From Nonomuraea guangzhouensis (GTDB lineage: Bacteria; Actinomycetota; Actinomycetes; Streptosporangiales; Streptosporangiaceae): a stretch of DNA of 64,000 bases. Below the pieces are notes generated by a model. That model was not told the origin of the DNA. It did no database searches and saw only the letters and a list, made by a program, of their open reading frames with translations. Below, piece by piece: positions 15,188-25,355 of this stretch; the stretch's first letter is position 1; every line of letters begins with the position of its first letter. The translations under genes and the position numbers were made by a program. The stretch covers positions 186,001-250,000 of the forward strand of contig NZ_JAHKRM010000012.1 in assembly GCF_019396345.1 (NCBI RefSeq), written 5' to 3'.

Positions 15188-15452
15188 AGGAACCAACTCC
15201 TATCCAACGAAGAACCCCATCCGAAGCAGGCTCCATGCGCGCGTTACGCAGTGGACGCCGTCCGGGGTGGATCCAGTAGGAGAAGGCCCTCTACCTCGCA
15301 CGATACGGGGCCCTCACATACATGCCCACGATTTCGCGCAGTTTTGCCATTGGCGTGTCCCAGGGAAAACGGGTCTTACCGAGGCTGGACGCTCGGCATG
15401 CTCACGAGCAGGCCGAAGCGGTGATCAAGACACCGCCTGCCTGGTCGCCAGG

Positions 15453-15681
15453 TCAGCAGGCCCTGACTTCGTCGAGGTAGGACCCCCAGCCGTGCCGGAA
15501 GAAGAAAGTCTTGCCCGGCTTGAGCACCTTGCACTCGCTGTCGCCAGGTCGTGGCGCAGTCCGGGGCGCCGTCCAGGGCCGACTCGGTTGACGCTGAAGC
15601 GCCGTAGGCGGGCAGCGCGAGCAGAGCGACAGAGGTGAGCGCCGCCATCGCCGCGAGTCGGATCTTTCTGGTCATGCTCAT
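15453..15681 (-). pseudogene. Internally deleted small secreted Cys protein (alpha-amylase-inhibitor-like)
   Basis: The frame from ATG 15679-15681 encodes a clean signal peptide (AALTSVALLALPAYGASA) and the start of a mature protein (GAPDCATTW), then continues into a nonsense tail. In the next frame, the bases to the TGA at 15453-15455 encode GDSECKVLKPGK, then FFFRHGWGSYLDEVRAC. That is the C-terminal half of a tendamistat-like fold (compare its CVTLYQSW and LCYAVAPGQ regions). The central 30-40 residues are missing and the frame is shifted, so an internal deletion is inferred. Confidence 0.5.
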
Positions 15682-15783
15682 CTTGCGGGTCCCTGCCTCG
15701 TTCGGAAATGTCCTGCAGACCGTAGGAGCGGGGACGTTGAAGGCAGGTTGAGGATGTGTTGACCTTGCCGCGCGCACGAAAGG

Positions 15784-15819
15784 GGGCCGCGCCAGGCCGG
15801 GGGGAGTCTGGCGCGGCCC
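15784..15819. terminator. Terminator downstream of isocitrate lyase
   Basis: Perfect 12-base stem GGGCCGCGCCAG / CTGGCGCGGCCC with a 12-base loop, 52 bases past the aceA stop on the minus strand. Confidence 0.75.
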
Positions 15820-15871
15820 TTCGCCGGGGAACCGTCCCATGCCCTGGAGGTGGCCGGCGAGATCAGCGGAT

Positions 15872-17158
<1,287 letters not shown>

Positions 17159-17265
17159 TTTTCACTCCTTTGTCGTCCCCTGGGGCCTGTGCCGAGTCTG
17201 TGCCCGAGCTGGTGGGGGCCAATAGCCTGATCCGGCCAGAAGAAGCGTCAAATTTCTGCTGAGAT

Positions 17266-17283
17266 GAATACTTGCGGGTATTC
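17266..17283. promoter_or_regulatory. Inverted repeat in the aceA / ramB-like intergenic region
   Basis: GAATAC-ttgcgg-GTATTC, a perfect 6-base dyad 108 bases upstream of aceA and 143 bases upstream of the regulator gene. It is a candidate operator for the RamB-like protein; the AT-rich tract following it probably holds one or both promoters. Confidence 0.45.
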
Positions 17284-17425
17284 AGTAGAGAATAAAAGCC
17301 AAGTTTTCCCGATGGACTAGACCAATGTCATGAGGCGGCGACTCGCCTCCGTGGCCCCCCGACACCTCCGGCCCCGGTCCTCCGATGTCTAGAAAATGGC
17401 TGGAATTTCTGTCTAAGATGCTCAC

Positions 17426-18907
17426 ATGGCGTCCTTGCTAGGCGAAGAACCGCTGTCTTTGACGCAGGAGCTTGATCTCATCGCGTTTGGGCAACGCCTT
17501 CGTCACCTGCGCAAACAGCGTGGCCTGACCCTTTCCGACCTGGGGTCGCGGGTCAGCAGGGCGCCCAGCCAGCTGTCGCTGCTGGAGAACGGCAAGCGCG
17601 AACCGAAGCTCACGCTGCTCAAATCCCTGGCGGCCGCGCTGGGCGTCCCCGTCGAGGAGCTGCTGCGCCGCCAGCCGCCGAACCGCCGCGCCCAGCTCGA
17701 GATCGCGCTGGAAGAGGCCCAGCGCGACCCGATCTACGCCAGCCTCGGCCTGCCCCGGCTCAAGGTCTCCGCGCGCGTGCCGAACGACGTCCTCGAACAC
17801 CTCCTCGGCCTGTACGGCGAGCTACGCGCGAGGCAGGCACGGGGCACCGCCACCCCGGAAGAGGCCAGAGTCGCGAACGCCGAGCTGAGGCGCCGTCAAC
17901 GCGAGGTCGGCAACTACTTTCCCGAGATCGAGAAGGCCGCCGCCGAGGCGCTGACCTCGGTCGGCTACCGCACCGGCGCCCTGTCGCAGAGCATGATCCA
18001 GGGCTTGGTCACCCATTTCGGCTTCACGGTGCACACCGCCCAAGATCTCCCCAGGTCCGTACGTTCCATCACCGATCTCCGCAACCGCCGCATCTACGTC
18101 AAGCACGAGCAACTCGGCATGCACACCCCCCGGACGATCCTGCTGCAGACCCTCGGCCACCTCGCGCTCGGCCACGGCAAGCCACGCGACTTCGCCGACT
18201 TCCTGCGCCAGCGCACCGAGGCCAACTACTTCGCCGCCGCCGTGCTCGTACCGGAGAAGACCGCCGCCCTCTACCTGCAGGAGGCCAAGTCGGACCGGGC
18301 GCTGTCGGTGGAGGACCTGCGTGACGTGTTCGCCGTGTCCTATGAGATGGCCGCCCACCGCTTCACGAACCTGGCCACCCACCACCTCGACCTGGTCTGC
18401 CACTTCGTCCGCAACGACGCGGGCGGCACGATCTACAAGGCGTACGAGAACGACGGGATCGTGTTCCCCGCCGACGAGCAGGGGGCGATCGAGGGGCAGC
18501 GGATGTGCCTGCAGTGGTCGGGGCGCCAGGTGTTCTCCTCGCCGGACCGGTTCTCGGTGTTCTACCAGTACTCGGATTCGCCCACGGGCACCTATTTCTG
18601 CGTCGCGCACGTGGACCCGTCGCGGGAGCGGGACTTCGCGATCACGCTCGGGGTGCCGTTCAGGGAATCGCGGTGGTTCCGGGGCAGGGAGACCACCAAC
18701 CGCACCAAATCCAACTGCCCGACCGGCGACTGCTGCCGCCGCCCGCCCACCGAGCTGGCCGAACGCTGGGAGGGCTACGCCTGGCCGTCGGCCCGCGCCA
18801 ACTCCCACGTCCTGGCCGCCCTGCCGCCGGGATCGTTCCCGGGGGTGGATGAGGCCGACGTCTACACCTTCCTGGAACGGCACGCGGCCGCGACCTCTTC
18901 TTCCTGA
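17426..18907 (+). CDS. RamB/ScfR-type regulator (XRE HTH + IrrE-like + ScfRs domain)
   Basis: 493 residues. An XRE helix-turn-helix (about 22-77; GLTLSDLGSRVSRAPSQLSLLE), an IrrE-like central domain and a long C-terminal ScfRs domain ending in a Cys-rich patch (CPTGDCC) match the short-chain fatty acid regulators. RamB in Corynebacterium and Mycobacterium controls isocitrate lyase and acetate genes, and here the gene faces aceA. The IrrE-like segment reads LGHLALGHG, lacking the HExxH metalloprotease Glu, so it is likely a ligand-sensing rather than proteolytic domain. Confidence 0.9.
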   Translation: MASLLGEEPLSLTQELDLIAFGQRLRHLRKQRGLTLSDLGSRVSRAPSQLSLLENGKREPKLTLLKSLAAALGVPVEELLRRQPPNRRAQLEIALEEAQRDPIYASLGLPRLKVSARVPNDVLEHLLGLYGELRARQARGTATPEEARVANAELRRRQREVGNYFPEIEKAAAEALTSVGYRTGALSQSMIQGLVTHFGFTVHTAQDLPRSVRSITDLRNRRIYVKHEQLGMHTPRTILLQTLGHLALGHGKPRDFADFLRQRTEANYFAAAVLVPEKTAALYLQEAKSDRALSVEDLRDVFAVSYEMAAHRFTNLATHHLDLVCHFVRNDAGGTIYKAYENDGIVFPADEQGAIEGQRMCLQWSGRQVFSSPDRFSVFYQYSDSPTGTYFCVAHVDPSRERDFAITLGVPFRESRWFRGRETTNRTKSNCPTGDCCRRPPTELAERWEGYAWPSARANSHVLAALPPGSFPGVDEADVYTFLERHAAATSSS

Positions 18908-19312
18908 CGTCGTCCTCGTTCGTCTGAGCGCTTGCGCGGCGCTGCCTCGGCGCTCGGCCGGATCGGGAGCCGGCCGACGTCCGCCGCGCCGCACCTCGGC
19001 CGGGCCGCTGTGCGGGAGTCGCCGTGGTCGGCGCATCCCGACAGCGGAGTGCCGGTATGCATTCGGCGATGCTTCGCCCTTGGGCTGATGAGATCGCCGC
19101 GCCTGACCGGCCGGCCGTGCCTGACCGGCGGCGGCCTGCTGGCCGGCCGCGTCTGACGGGCCGCGCGTGGCCGACTGCGCCTGATCTCGGCTCGCCTCCG
19201 TCTACCGTGATCCCGCCGCGATCCCGCCGCCGACCTGCGGGTCGCCCGGGGCCAGGTTGCCGGCTCGTCCCCGCATCCGCAGGCAGAGGCAGGCGCATGA
19301 GCCGCACTTTTG
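18908..19312. other. GC-rich intergenic region without a supported gene
   Basis: About 400 bases between the RamB-like gene and the copper operon. It contains clustered GGCCGGCC/CTGACCGG-type motifs that read as short imperfect repeats, and no frame with convincing codon bias. I see no RNA gene. Confidence 0.4.
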
Positions 19313-19334
19313 CATAGGGTAGGGGGGTATGGTA
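19313..19334. promoter_or_regulatory. Candidate CsoR operator
   Basis: CATAGGGTAGGGGGGTATGGTA, 35 bases before csoR, has the G-tract plus flanking AT dyad (TA-GGGTAGGGGGGTA) seen in CsoR sites. It probably mediates Cu(I)-relieved repression of the operon. Confidence 0.55.
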
Positions 19335-19368
19335 ACTTCCATCGAAGAACAGGGGAGAGGAGAAGCGG

Positions 19369-19650
19369 ATGGCCGGCTACACCCACAACAAGCAGGACCA
19401 CCAGCTGCGCCTGCGCCGGGTCGAAGGCCAGGTGCGCGGCCTGCAGCGGATGGTCGAGGACGACAAATACTGCATCGACATCCTCACCCAGGTGTCGGCG
19501 GCCACCAGCGCGCTCCAGTCGTTCGCCCTCTCCCTGCTCGAAGAGCACCTGAATCACTGCGTCGCCGAGGCCACGCTCAAGGGCGGCCCCGAGGCCCAGG
19601 CCAAGGTCAAAGAGGCCAGTGACGCCATCGCCCGTCTTGTTCGTTCCTGA
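19369..19650 (+). CDS. csoR: CsoR-family copper-sensing repressor
   Basis: 93 residues, all-helical DUF156 family. The Cu(I) triad Cys35-His60-Cys64 (YCIDILTQ, EEHLNHCV) is intact. GGAGAGGAG lies directly before the ATG. First gene of a csoR-copZ-His-rich protein-copA operon; Cu(I) binding would release its promoter. Confidence 0.93.
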   Translation: MAGYTHNKQDHQLRLRRVEGQVRGLQRMVEDDKYCIDILTQVSAATSALQSFALSLLEEHLNHCVAEATLKGGPEAQAKVKEASDAIARLVRS

Positions 19651-19668
19651 CTTGAAAGGTTGATCGAT

Positions 19669-19881
19669 ATGAGCACCGCCACCTACACCGTCAAGGGCAT
19701 GACCTGCGGCCACTGCGTCAGCTCGGTCAAAGAGGAGGTCGGCGAGGTCCCCGGCGTCACAGGCGTCGAGGTCGATCTGGCCACCGGGCTCCTGACCGTT
19801 GGAAGTGAGAGCCCGATCGACGAGGCGAAGATCGTCGCCGCGGTCGAGGAGGCCGGATACGAAGTGGCGATTCCCTCGTGA
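19669..19881 (+). CDS. copZ: Copper chaperone, heavy-metal-associated (HMA) domain
   Basis: 70 residues, ferredoxin-like HMA fold with the metal site GMTCGHC (Cys14/Cys17 region). It delivers Cu(I) to the P-type ATPase encoded downstream. GAAAGG precedes the ATG at 19669. Its stop overlaps the next start by 4 bases. Confidence 0.92.
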   Translation: MSTATYTVKGMTCGHCVSSVKEEVGEVPGVTGVEVDLATGLLTVGSESPIDEAKIVAAVEEAGYEVAIPS

Positions 19882-20822
19882 ACGCCGCAGCCAAGCTCGG
19901 CACCTACGTCCTGGGGCTGGCCGTCATCTTCGGCGGCGCCCTGGGCGTGGGCAGCGCGGTCGGCGAAGTGGCCCCGGCTCCGGCGGAGGAGAGCCACAGT
20001 TCGGCTCACTCCACCGAGACGGCGGCCGTGGCGCCAGAGGATACCCCCGGAGGGCTCCAGATGTCCGAGAACGGCTACACCCTCACCCCGCTCACCGCGA
20101 CGATCAAGCCCGGCGAGCCCACCGATTTCCAGTTCAAGGTGACCGGCCCCGGTGGCGGGCCGGTGACCGACTACCAGACCAAGCACGACAAGAAGCTGCA
20201 CTTCATCGTGGTCTCCCGCGACCTGACGAGCTTCCAGCACGTGCACCCGGCCGAGGCCGGCGGCGGCGTCTGGACGATCAAGCTGACCCTGCCCGAGCCG
20301 GGCGCCTACCGGGCCTTCGCCGACTTCGCCCCCACGGGCGCCGAGGGGCTGACGCTGGGCACGGACGTGCTCGTCGCCGGTGACTACGCGCCCAAGGCGC
20401 TCCCGCCGGTCAGCCGTACGGCCACCGTGGACGGCTACACCGTCACCCTCGACGGCGACCTGACCCCCGGCCGGGCCAGCAAGCTCACCCTCAAGGTCAG
20501 CAAGGACGGCAAGCCGGTCACCGACCTGCAGCCCTACCTCGGCGCCTACGGCCACCTGGTCGCGCTGCGCGCCGGAGACCTGGCCTACCTGCACGTACAC
20601 CCCGACGGCGCCCCCGGCGACGGCAAGACCGCCGCGGGTCCGGAGATAACCTTCTATGCCGAGGTGCCCAGTGGCGGCGCCTACCGGCTGTTCCTCGACT
20701 TCCAGCACGAGGGCACCGTACGGACCGCCGACTTCACCGCCAAGGCGGCCCCCGCCCCGGCGGGCACGCCGGCCCCCGCACCGGCGACCACCGCACCAGC
20801 GACCACCCACGGCGAACACTGA
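19878..20822 (+). CDS. His-rich membrane-anchored extracytoplasmic protein of the copper operon
   Basis: 314 residues from GTG 19878, overlapping copZ by 4 bases. An N-terminal TM anchor (about 8-28) is followed by a His/Ser-rich linker and two similar beta-rich halves. Half one carries His103, His108 and the HVHP motif (121-124); half two carries His226 and another HVHP (239-242). The paired GxxLHFIV...HVHP / YGHLVAL...HVHP layout looks like an internal duplication that could bind copper outside the membrane. The C-terminus is a Pro/Ala/Thr stalk ending HGEH. It lies between copper chaperone and ATPase genes, so periplasm-side copper handling is inferred. Confidence 0.82.
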   Translation: MNAAAKLGTYVLGLAVIFGGALGVGSAVGEVAPAPAEESHSSAHSTETAAVAPEDTPGGLQMSENGYTLTPLTATIKPGEPTDFQFKVTGPGGGPVTDYQTKHDKKLHFIVVSRDLTSFQHVHPAEAGGGVWTIKLTLPEPGAYRAFADFAPTGAEGLTLGTDVLVAGDYAPKALPPVSRTATVDGYTVTLDGDLTPGRASKLTLKVSKDGKPVTDLQPYLGAYGHLVALRAGDLAYLHVHPDGAPGDGKTAAGPEITFYAEVPSGGAYRLFLDFQHEGTVRTADFTAKAAPAPAGTPAPAPATTAPATTHGEH

Positions 20823-20851
20823 CCAGGACGCGACACGAGAAAGGAGAGGTG

Positions 20852-23083
20852 ATGTCTCCCCTCACCGATGACCGGCCACACAACGCGGTCGAACTCTCGA
20901 TCGGTGGCATGACCTGCGCGTCCTGCGCCAACCGGATCGAGCGCAAGCTCAACAAGATGGACGGCGTGACGGCGACGGTCAACTACGCGACGGAGAAGGC
21001 GAAAGTCACGTTCTCCAGCGACGTCGACGCGCAGCAGCTCATCTCGGAAGTGGAGAAGGCCGGCTACACCGCCGCGCTACCCGCACCACCCAAGACCGAT
21101 GCGGAGACCGCCGACCAGGAGCCGCAGGACGAGCTCCGGCCGCTGCGCAACCGCTTGATCACCTCAGTGGTGCTGTCCGTGCCGGTGATCGCGATGGCGA
21201 TGATCCCGCCGCTGCAGTTCACGAACTGGCAGTGGCTGTCGCTGACGCTGGCCGCGCCGGTGGTGGTCTACGCGGGCTGGCCGTTCCACAAGGCCGCCTG
21301 GACCAACCTGCGGCACGGTGCCGCCACGATGGACACGCTGATCTCGGTCGGCACCATCGCCGCGCTCGGCTGGTCGCTGTGGGCGCTGTTCTTCGGTACG
21401 GCCGGGACCCCCGGCATGACGCATCCCTTCGAGTTCACGATTCAGCGCACCGACGGCTCCGGCAACATCTACCTCGAGGCCGCCGCGGGGGTGACCGCGT
21501 TCATCCTGGCCGGCCGCTACTTCGAGGCGCGCTCCAAGCGCCGCGCCGGAGCGGCCCTGCGCGCCCTGCTGGAACTGGGCGCCAAGGAGGTCTCGGTGCT
21601 GCGCGACGGCGTCGAGATCCGCATTCCCGCCGACCAGCTCCAGACGGGCGACACGTTCGTCGTGCGGCCCGGCGAGAAGATCGCCACCGACGGCGTGATC
21701 GAGGAGGGCGCCTCGGCCGTCGACGCCTCGATGCTGACCGGCGAGTCGGTGCCGGTGGAGGTACGGCCCGGCGACGCGGTCACCGGTGCCACCGTGAACG
21801 CGGGCGGCCGGCTCGTGGTCCGTGCGACTCGGGTCGGCGCCGACACTCAGCTCGCCCAGATGGCCAAGCTGGTAGAGGAAGCCCAGACCGGCAAGGCGCA
21901 GGTCCAGCGGCTGGCCGACCGCATCTCCGGCATCTTCGTGCCCATCGTGATCGGCCTCGCGGTCGCCACCCTGGGCTTCTGGCTCGGCACCGGGGGCGGG
22001 GCCGGGGCGGCGTTCACCGCGGCGGTGGCCGTGCTGATCATCGCCTGCCCGTGCGCCCTCGGCCTGGCCACCCCGACGGCGCTGCTGGTCGGCACCGGCA
22101 GGGGCGCCCAGCTCGGCATCCTGATCAAGGGGCCAGAGGTGCTCGAATCCACCCGCCGGATCGACACGATCGTGCTGGACAAGACCGGCACGGTCACCGA
22201 GGGCAAGATGACCCTCACCAGCGTGCACCTGGCCGACGGCGAGAACCGCGACGAGGTCCTCAGACTCGCCGGCGCGCTGGAGCACGCCTCCGAGCACCCG
22301 ATCGCCCAGGCCATCGCCAGGGCGGCCGGCTCCGACGCCGTCGTCGAGGACTTCGCCAACATCGAGGGTCTCGGCGTGCAGGGCATCGTGGACGGGCACG
22401 CGGTGCTGGTCGGCCGCCCGAAGCTGCTCACGGAATGGTCGCAGCACCTGCCCGTCGAGCTGGAACGCGAGCTGGCCGACGAGCAGGCCGCGGGTCGCAC
22501 GGCGGTGGCGGTGGGCTGGGACGGTCAGGCGCGCGCGGTGCTCGTGGTGGCGGACGTGGTCAAGCCGACCAGCAAGGAGGCCATCGGGCAACTGCGTGGC
22601 CTGGGCCTGACGCCGGTGCTGCTGACCGGTGACAACGAGGCGGTGGCCAGGACGGTCGCGGCCGAGGTGGGCATCGACGAGGTCATCGCGGAGGTGCTGC
22701 CCGCCGACAAGGTGGACGTGGTCAAGCGGCTGCAGACCGAGGGCAAGGTGGTGGCCATGGTCGGCGACGGCGTCAACGACGCCGCCGCACTGGCCCAGGC
22801 CGATCTCGGGCTGGCGATGGGCACCGGCACGGATGCCGCGATCGAGGCCTCCGATCTGACGCTGGTCCGCGGCGACCTGCGGGTGGCGGCCGACGCCCTC
22901 CGGCTGTCGCGCAGGACGCTCGGCACGATCAAGGGCAACCTGTTCTGGGCGTTCGCCTACAACGTGGCCGCTCTGCCGCTGGCCGCGCTCGGCCTGCTCA
23001 ACCCGATGATCGCCGGAGCCGCGATGGCGTTCTCCAGCGTCTTCGTGGTCAGCAACAGCCTGCGGCTGCGCCGCTTCAGGTAA
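20852..23083 (+). CDS. copA: Cu(I)-exporting P1B-type ATPase
   Basis: 743 residues. One N-terminal HMA domain (GMTCASC), TGES actuator motif, CPC in the sixth TM helix (IIACPCALG), DKTGT phosphorylation site, HP motif (ASEHPIAQ) and GDGVND are all intact, with Asn/Met residues in the last TM helices as in CopA. It exports Cu(I) from the cytoplasm. The ATG at 20852 has GGAG at 5 bases; a GTG at 20849 is less well placed. Last gene of the operon, followed by a hairpin terminator. Confidence 0.95.
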   Translation: MSPLTDDRPHNAVELSIGGMTCASCANRIERKLNKMDGVTATVNYATEKAKVTFSSDVDAQQLISEVEKAGYTAALPAPPKTDAETADQEPQDELRPLRNRLITSVVLSVPVIAMAMIPPLQFTNWQWLSLTLAAPVVVYAGWPFHKAAWTNLRHGAATMDTLISVGTIAALGWSLWALFFGTAGTPGMTHPFEFTIQRTDGSGNIYLEAAAGVTAFILAGRYFEARSKRRAGAALRALLELGAKEVSVLRDGVEIRIPADQLQTGDTFVVRPGEKIATDGVIEEGASAVDASMLTGESVPVEVRPGDAVTGATVNAGGRLVVRATRVGADTQLAQMAKLVEEAQTGKAQVQRLADRISGIFVPIVIGLAVATLGFWLGTGGGAGAAFTAAVAVLIIACPCALGLATPTALLVGTGRGAQLGILIKGPEVLESTRRIDTIVLDKTGTVTEGKMTLTSVHLADGENRDEVLRLAGALEHASEHPIAQAIARAAGSDAVVEDFANIEGLGVQGIVDGHAVLVGRPKLLTEWSQHLPVELERELADEQAAGRTAVAVGWDGQARAVLVVADVVKPTSKEAIGQLRGLGLTPVLLTGDNEAVARTVAAEVGIDEVIAEVLPADKVDVVKRLQTEGKVVAMVGDGVNDAAALAQADLGLAMGTGTDAAIEASDLTLVRGDLRVAADALRLSRRTLGTIKGNLFWAFAYNVAALPLAALGLLNPMIAGAAMAFSSVFVVSNSLRLRRFR

Positions 23084-23090
23084 CGACGGT

Positions 23091-23127
23091 CGAAGGTGGC
23101 CGGGGGTGTTCGCCTCCGGCCACTTCG
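23091..23127. terminator. Terminator of the copper operon
   Basis: Stem GTGGCCGG / CCGGCCAC extended by CGAAG / CTTCG with one bulged G, immediately after the copA stop. Confidence 0.65.
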
Positions 23128-23294
23128 GCGTTTGCGGGCTTTCTGCCGTCTTGTTGCGGCGCCCGGCCCTGTGCGGGCTCAGCGGCCGTATTCCTGGAGG
23201 CCCTCAGCCCCGGTCGGCGGGTGGGTCTTCCCGGGCTTGCCGTACAGGAGAAATGTCGTTGAAAACCGCGCGGGCCTTATGACACCCGCGGCCC

Positions 23295-23882
23295 TTAAGA
23301 ATGGGGATCTGCCAGGGCGGCGGCTTGGTCTCGTAGGGCACGCTGGGTCTCGGGGGAGTCTGCGTCGTCGCCCAGCATGATGCGCGCGAGCTGCGGCATC
23401 ATCGACTGGAACAACGCCAGCCCCGTCAGCAGGAACAACCTGCGCGCCGTCGCCGCGTCCGGCTCCTCGCCCCGGGCCTCGGCGAGTGAGGCCGTCTTGC
23501 GCGCGCAGCGCGCGACGCGGGCCTCCTGACCGGGCAGCAGGTCCTGGCCGCGGTAGTTGAGCGCCTCCCACATCAGCAGGCGCACCAGGTCGGGGTGCTC
23601 GCGGTAGTAGTCGGTCAGCCTGGCCACGTAGTCGGCCGGGTCGGCGCCCGGCAGCGCGATCTGCGCGGTCAGGTCGTCGAGCGCCTCGGTGATGACCGCG
23701 TCGAACAGCTTCTCCTTGTTGCCGAAATGGCCGTAGATGCGCTCCTTGTTGACGCCTGCGCGCTCGGCGATGCGATCCACGCGGGCGCCCGCGATGCCGT
23801 ACGCGGCGAACTCCTCCCGCGCGGCCTCCAGGAGAGCGGCCCGGGTGGCGGCGGTCGAGACCTTGGGTGCCATGAGGTCCAT
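23295..23882 (-). CDS. TetR-family transcriptional regulator
   Basis: 195 residues. The N-terminal HTH (AREEFAAYGIAGARVDRIAERAGVNK then ERIYGHFGNKEKLFDAV) is typical of TetR. The C-terminal ligand domain (about 60-195) belongs to a common TetR_C type. GGTGG precedes the ATG at 23880-23882; a second ATG lies 3 codons on. The divergent MFS gene and the CCAACTAGTTGG-type sites between them indicate it represses the exporter and itself. Confidence 0.9.
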   Translation of the reverse strand: MDLMAPKVSTAATRAALLEAAREEFAAYGIAGARVDRIAERAGVNKERIYGHFGNKEKLFDAVITEALDDLTAQIALPGADPADYVARLTDYYREHPDLVRLLMWEALNYRGQDLLPGQEARVARCARKTASLAEARGEEPDAATARRLFLLTGLALFQSMMPQLARIMLGDDADSPETQRALRDQAAALADPHS

Positions 23883-23892
23883 CTTGCCACCA

Positions 23893-23942
23893 CCAACTGG
23901 TTGGTTGTAACCCAACTGTCTGGTTGACATCCAACTAGTTGG
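23893..23942. promoter_or_regulatory. Cluster of TetR operators
   Basis: CCAACTAGTTGG (23931-23942) is a perfect 12-base palindrome and CCAACTGGTTGG (23893-23904) is nearly so. Between them CAAC-tgtc-TGGTTG (23913-23926) is a weaker relative. All three lie in the intergenic region of the tetR/MFS divergent pair. Confidence 0.75.
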
Positions 23943-23961
23943 TTGGCTACCGTCCCGGCAC

Positions 23962-25293
23962 ATGACGATTTCCTCTCCTCGTAAGGCTCGCGGCCGGCGC
24001 GTCGGCCGCAAAGGTCCGCGTCCGGCATCCACGATCCGTGATGGGGCGACGGCTCCCGCTTCTTGCCATGGCACGTGGAATCCGCACAATCGCGAGCAGC
24101 GGACGGCGGCCGCCGGTGTCGCGGCGTTCGGGCGGACGATGGTGGCCTTCGTGCTCACCGCCGTCCTGGTCAGCGGTCAGTTGTACGTCGTGATCCCGCT
24201 CCTGCACGACATAGCGGCCGGTTGGGGCGCATCCACCAGTGCCCTGACCTGGCTGGTCACCGCCTTCGGCATCGGGTATGGGGTTGGTTTCCTGGTGTTC
24301 GGTCCGTTGTCCGACCGGTTCGGGCGCAGGCGACTGCTCATGCTGGGCCTGCCGCTGGCCGCCGTCGCCACCGCGCTGGTGGCGCTGAGCCCCTCTCCGG
24401 AGGTGGCCTTCGTGCTGCGGGCGGTGCAGGGAGTGGTCGTGGCGATGTTCCCGCCGGCGGGTATGGCGTACCTGGTCGAGCGCATCGAGCCGAGGCGCAG
24501 GGTGGTGGCGATCGCCGCGGTGACCGGCGCGTTCCTCGCCTCGGCCGTACTCCTGCAGGTGGCCGCGCAGGTGCTGGTGGAGGTGATCGGCTGGCGGGGC
24601 CTGTTCGGGCTGTCGGCGGCCGGGTTCGCGCTGGCCGCGCTCGGCTTGCGGGGCGTCATGCTGCCCGACCTGCCCGGTGAGGGGACGGGGTCGCTGCTGT
24701 CGGTGTACCGGTCGGTGCCGGGGTTGCTGTTCGACCGGGTGCTGCTGCTGCGGTATGTCGCGACGGTCGTGTTGATGGTTGGCTTCGTGGCCGTCTACAC
24801 CGGATTGCAGATCTACGGCATGGCGACGCCGCGCGAACTGCTCCTGCTGCGCGCCGGCGGCCTTCCCTCGATCGTGCTCGTGCCGCTGCTCATGCCCTGG
24901 CTGGGCCGGGTCTCGGCGACCACGCGGGCGGTGTCGCTGCTGTTCGCGGGGGCCGTCGCGCTGGCCGTCGTCGGCTGGACGGCCGCCGCCGCGCTGGGCC
25001 TGGTGCTCCTGCTCGCCGTCTATGTCGCCTCGATCACGGGTGGACTGCCGAGCCTCAATGAAGCGGTCTCCGCGCGGGCGGGGCGAGCGCGTGGCACGGC
25101 TCTGGCGCTGTTCTCCTTCGCGCTCGCCGTCGGTGGCAGCGTCGGTCCGCAGGTCGCCGCCGCGTTCGGTGGGTTCGGCCCGCTCATGTACGGCCTGTCG
25201 ATCGCGATGGTTCTGGCCGCCGTCGCCGTACTGGCCTCGACCCTGCCCGGACGCCCGGCCGCAGCAGAGGCGGCGGCCGTGCACGGACGCTGA
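23962..25293 (+). CDS. MFS transporter, 12-TM exporter type
   Basis: 443 residues. A Ser/Arg-rich N-terminal extension of about 50 residues precedes 12 TM helices; motif A (GPLSDRFGRRRLL) is present. It is similar to YgaY/AraJ-like drug exporters. The frame starts at ATG 23962 right after the TetR operators. It probably exports the compound sensed by the adjacent TetR. Substrate unknown. Confidence 0.88.
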   Translation: MTISSPRKARGRRVGRKGPRPASTIRDGATAPASCHGTWNPHNREQRTAAAGVAAFGRTMVAFVLTAVLVSGQLYVVIPLLHDIAAGWGASTSALTWLVTAFGIGYGVGFLVFGPLSDRFGRRRLLMLGLPLAAVATALVALSPSPEVAFVLRAVQGVVVAMFPPAGMAYLVERIEPRRRVVAIAAVTGAFLASAVLLQVAAQVLVEVIGWRGLFGLSAAGFALAALGLRGVMLPDLPGEGTGSLLSVYRSVPGLLFDRVLLLRYVATVVLMVGFVAVYTGLQIYGMATPRELLLLRAGGLPSIVLVPLLMPWLGRVSATTRAVSLLFAGAVALAVVGWTAAAALGLVLLLAVYVASITGGLPSLNEAVSARAGRARGTALALFSFALAVGGSVGPQVAAAFGGFGPLMYGLSIAMVLAAVAVLASTLPGRPAAAEAAAVHGR

Positions 25294-25355
25294 CGGTAGC
25301 GGGCGTCAGCGGGGGCGCCGACTGGCTTCCGGTGGGAGCTACTGGCCGGTAGGGT

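Noticed and set aside
18908..19312. Short frames between the RamB-like and csoR genes
   Set aside because: No consistent codon bias, no ribosome sites, repeated GC motifs account for the open frames.
23947..25284. Long minus-strand frame antisense to the MFS gene
   Set aside because: Low-complexity Arg/Gln/His composition and no motifs; the plus-strand gene has clear MFS motifs and operators.
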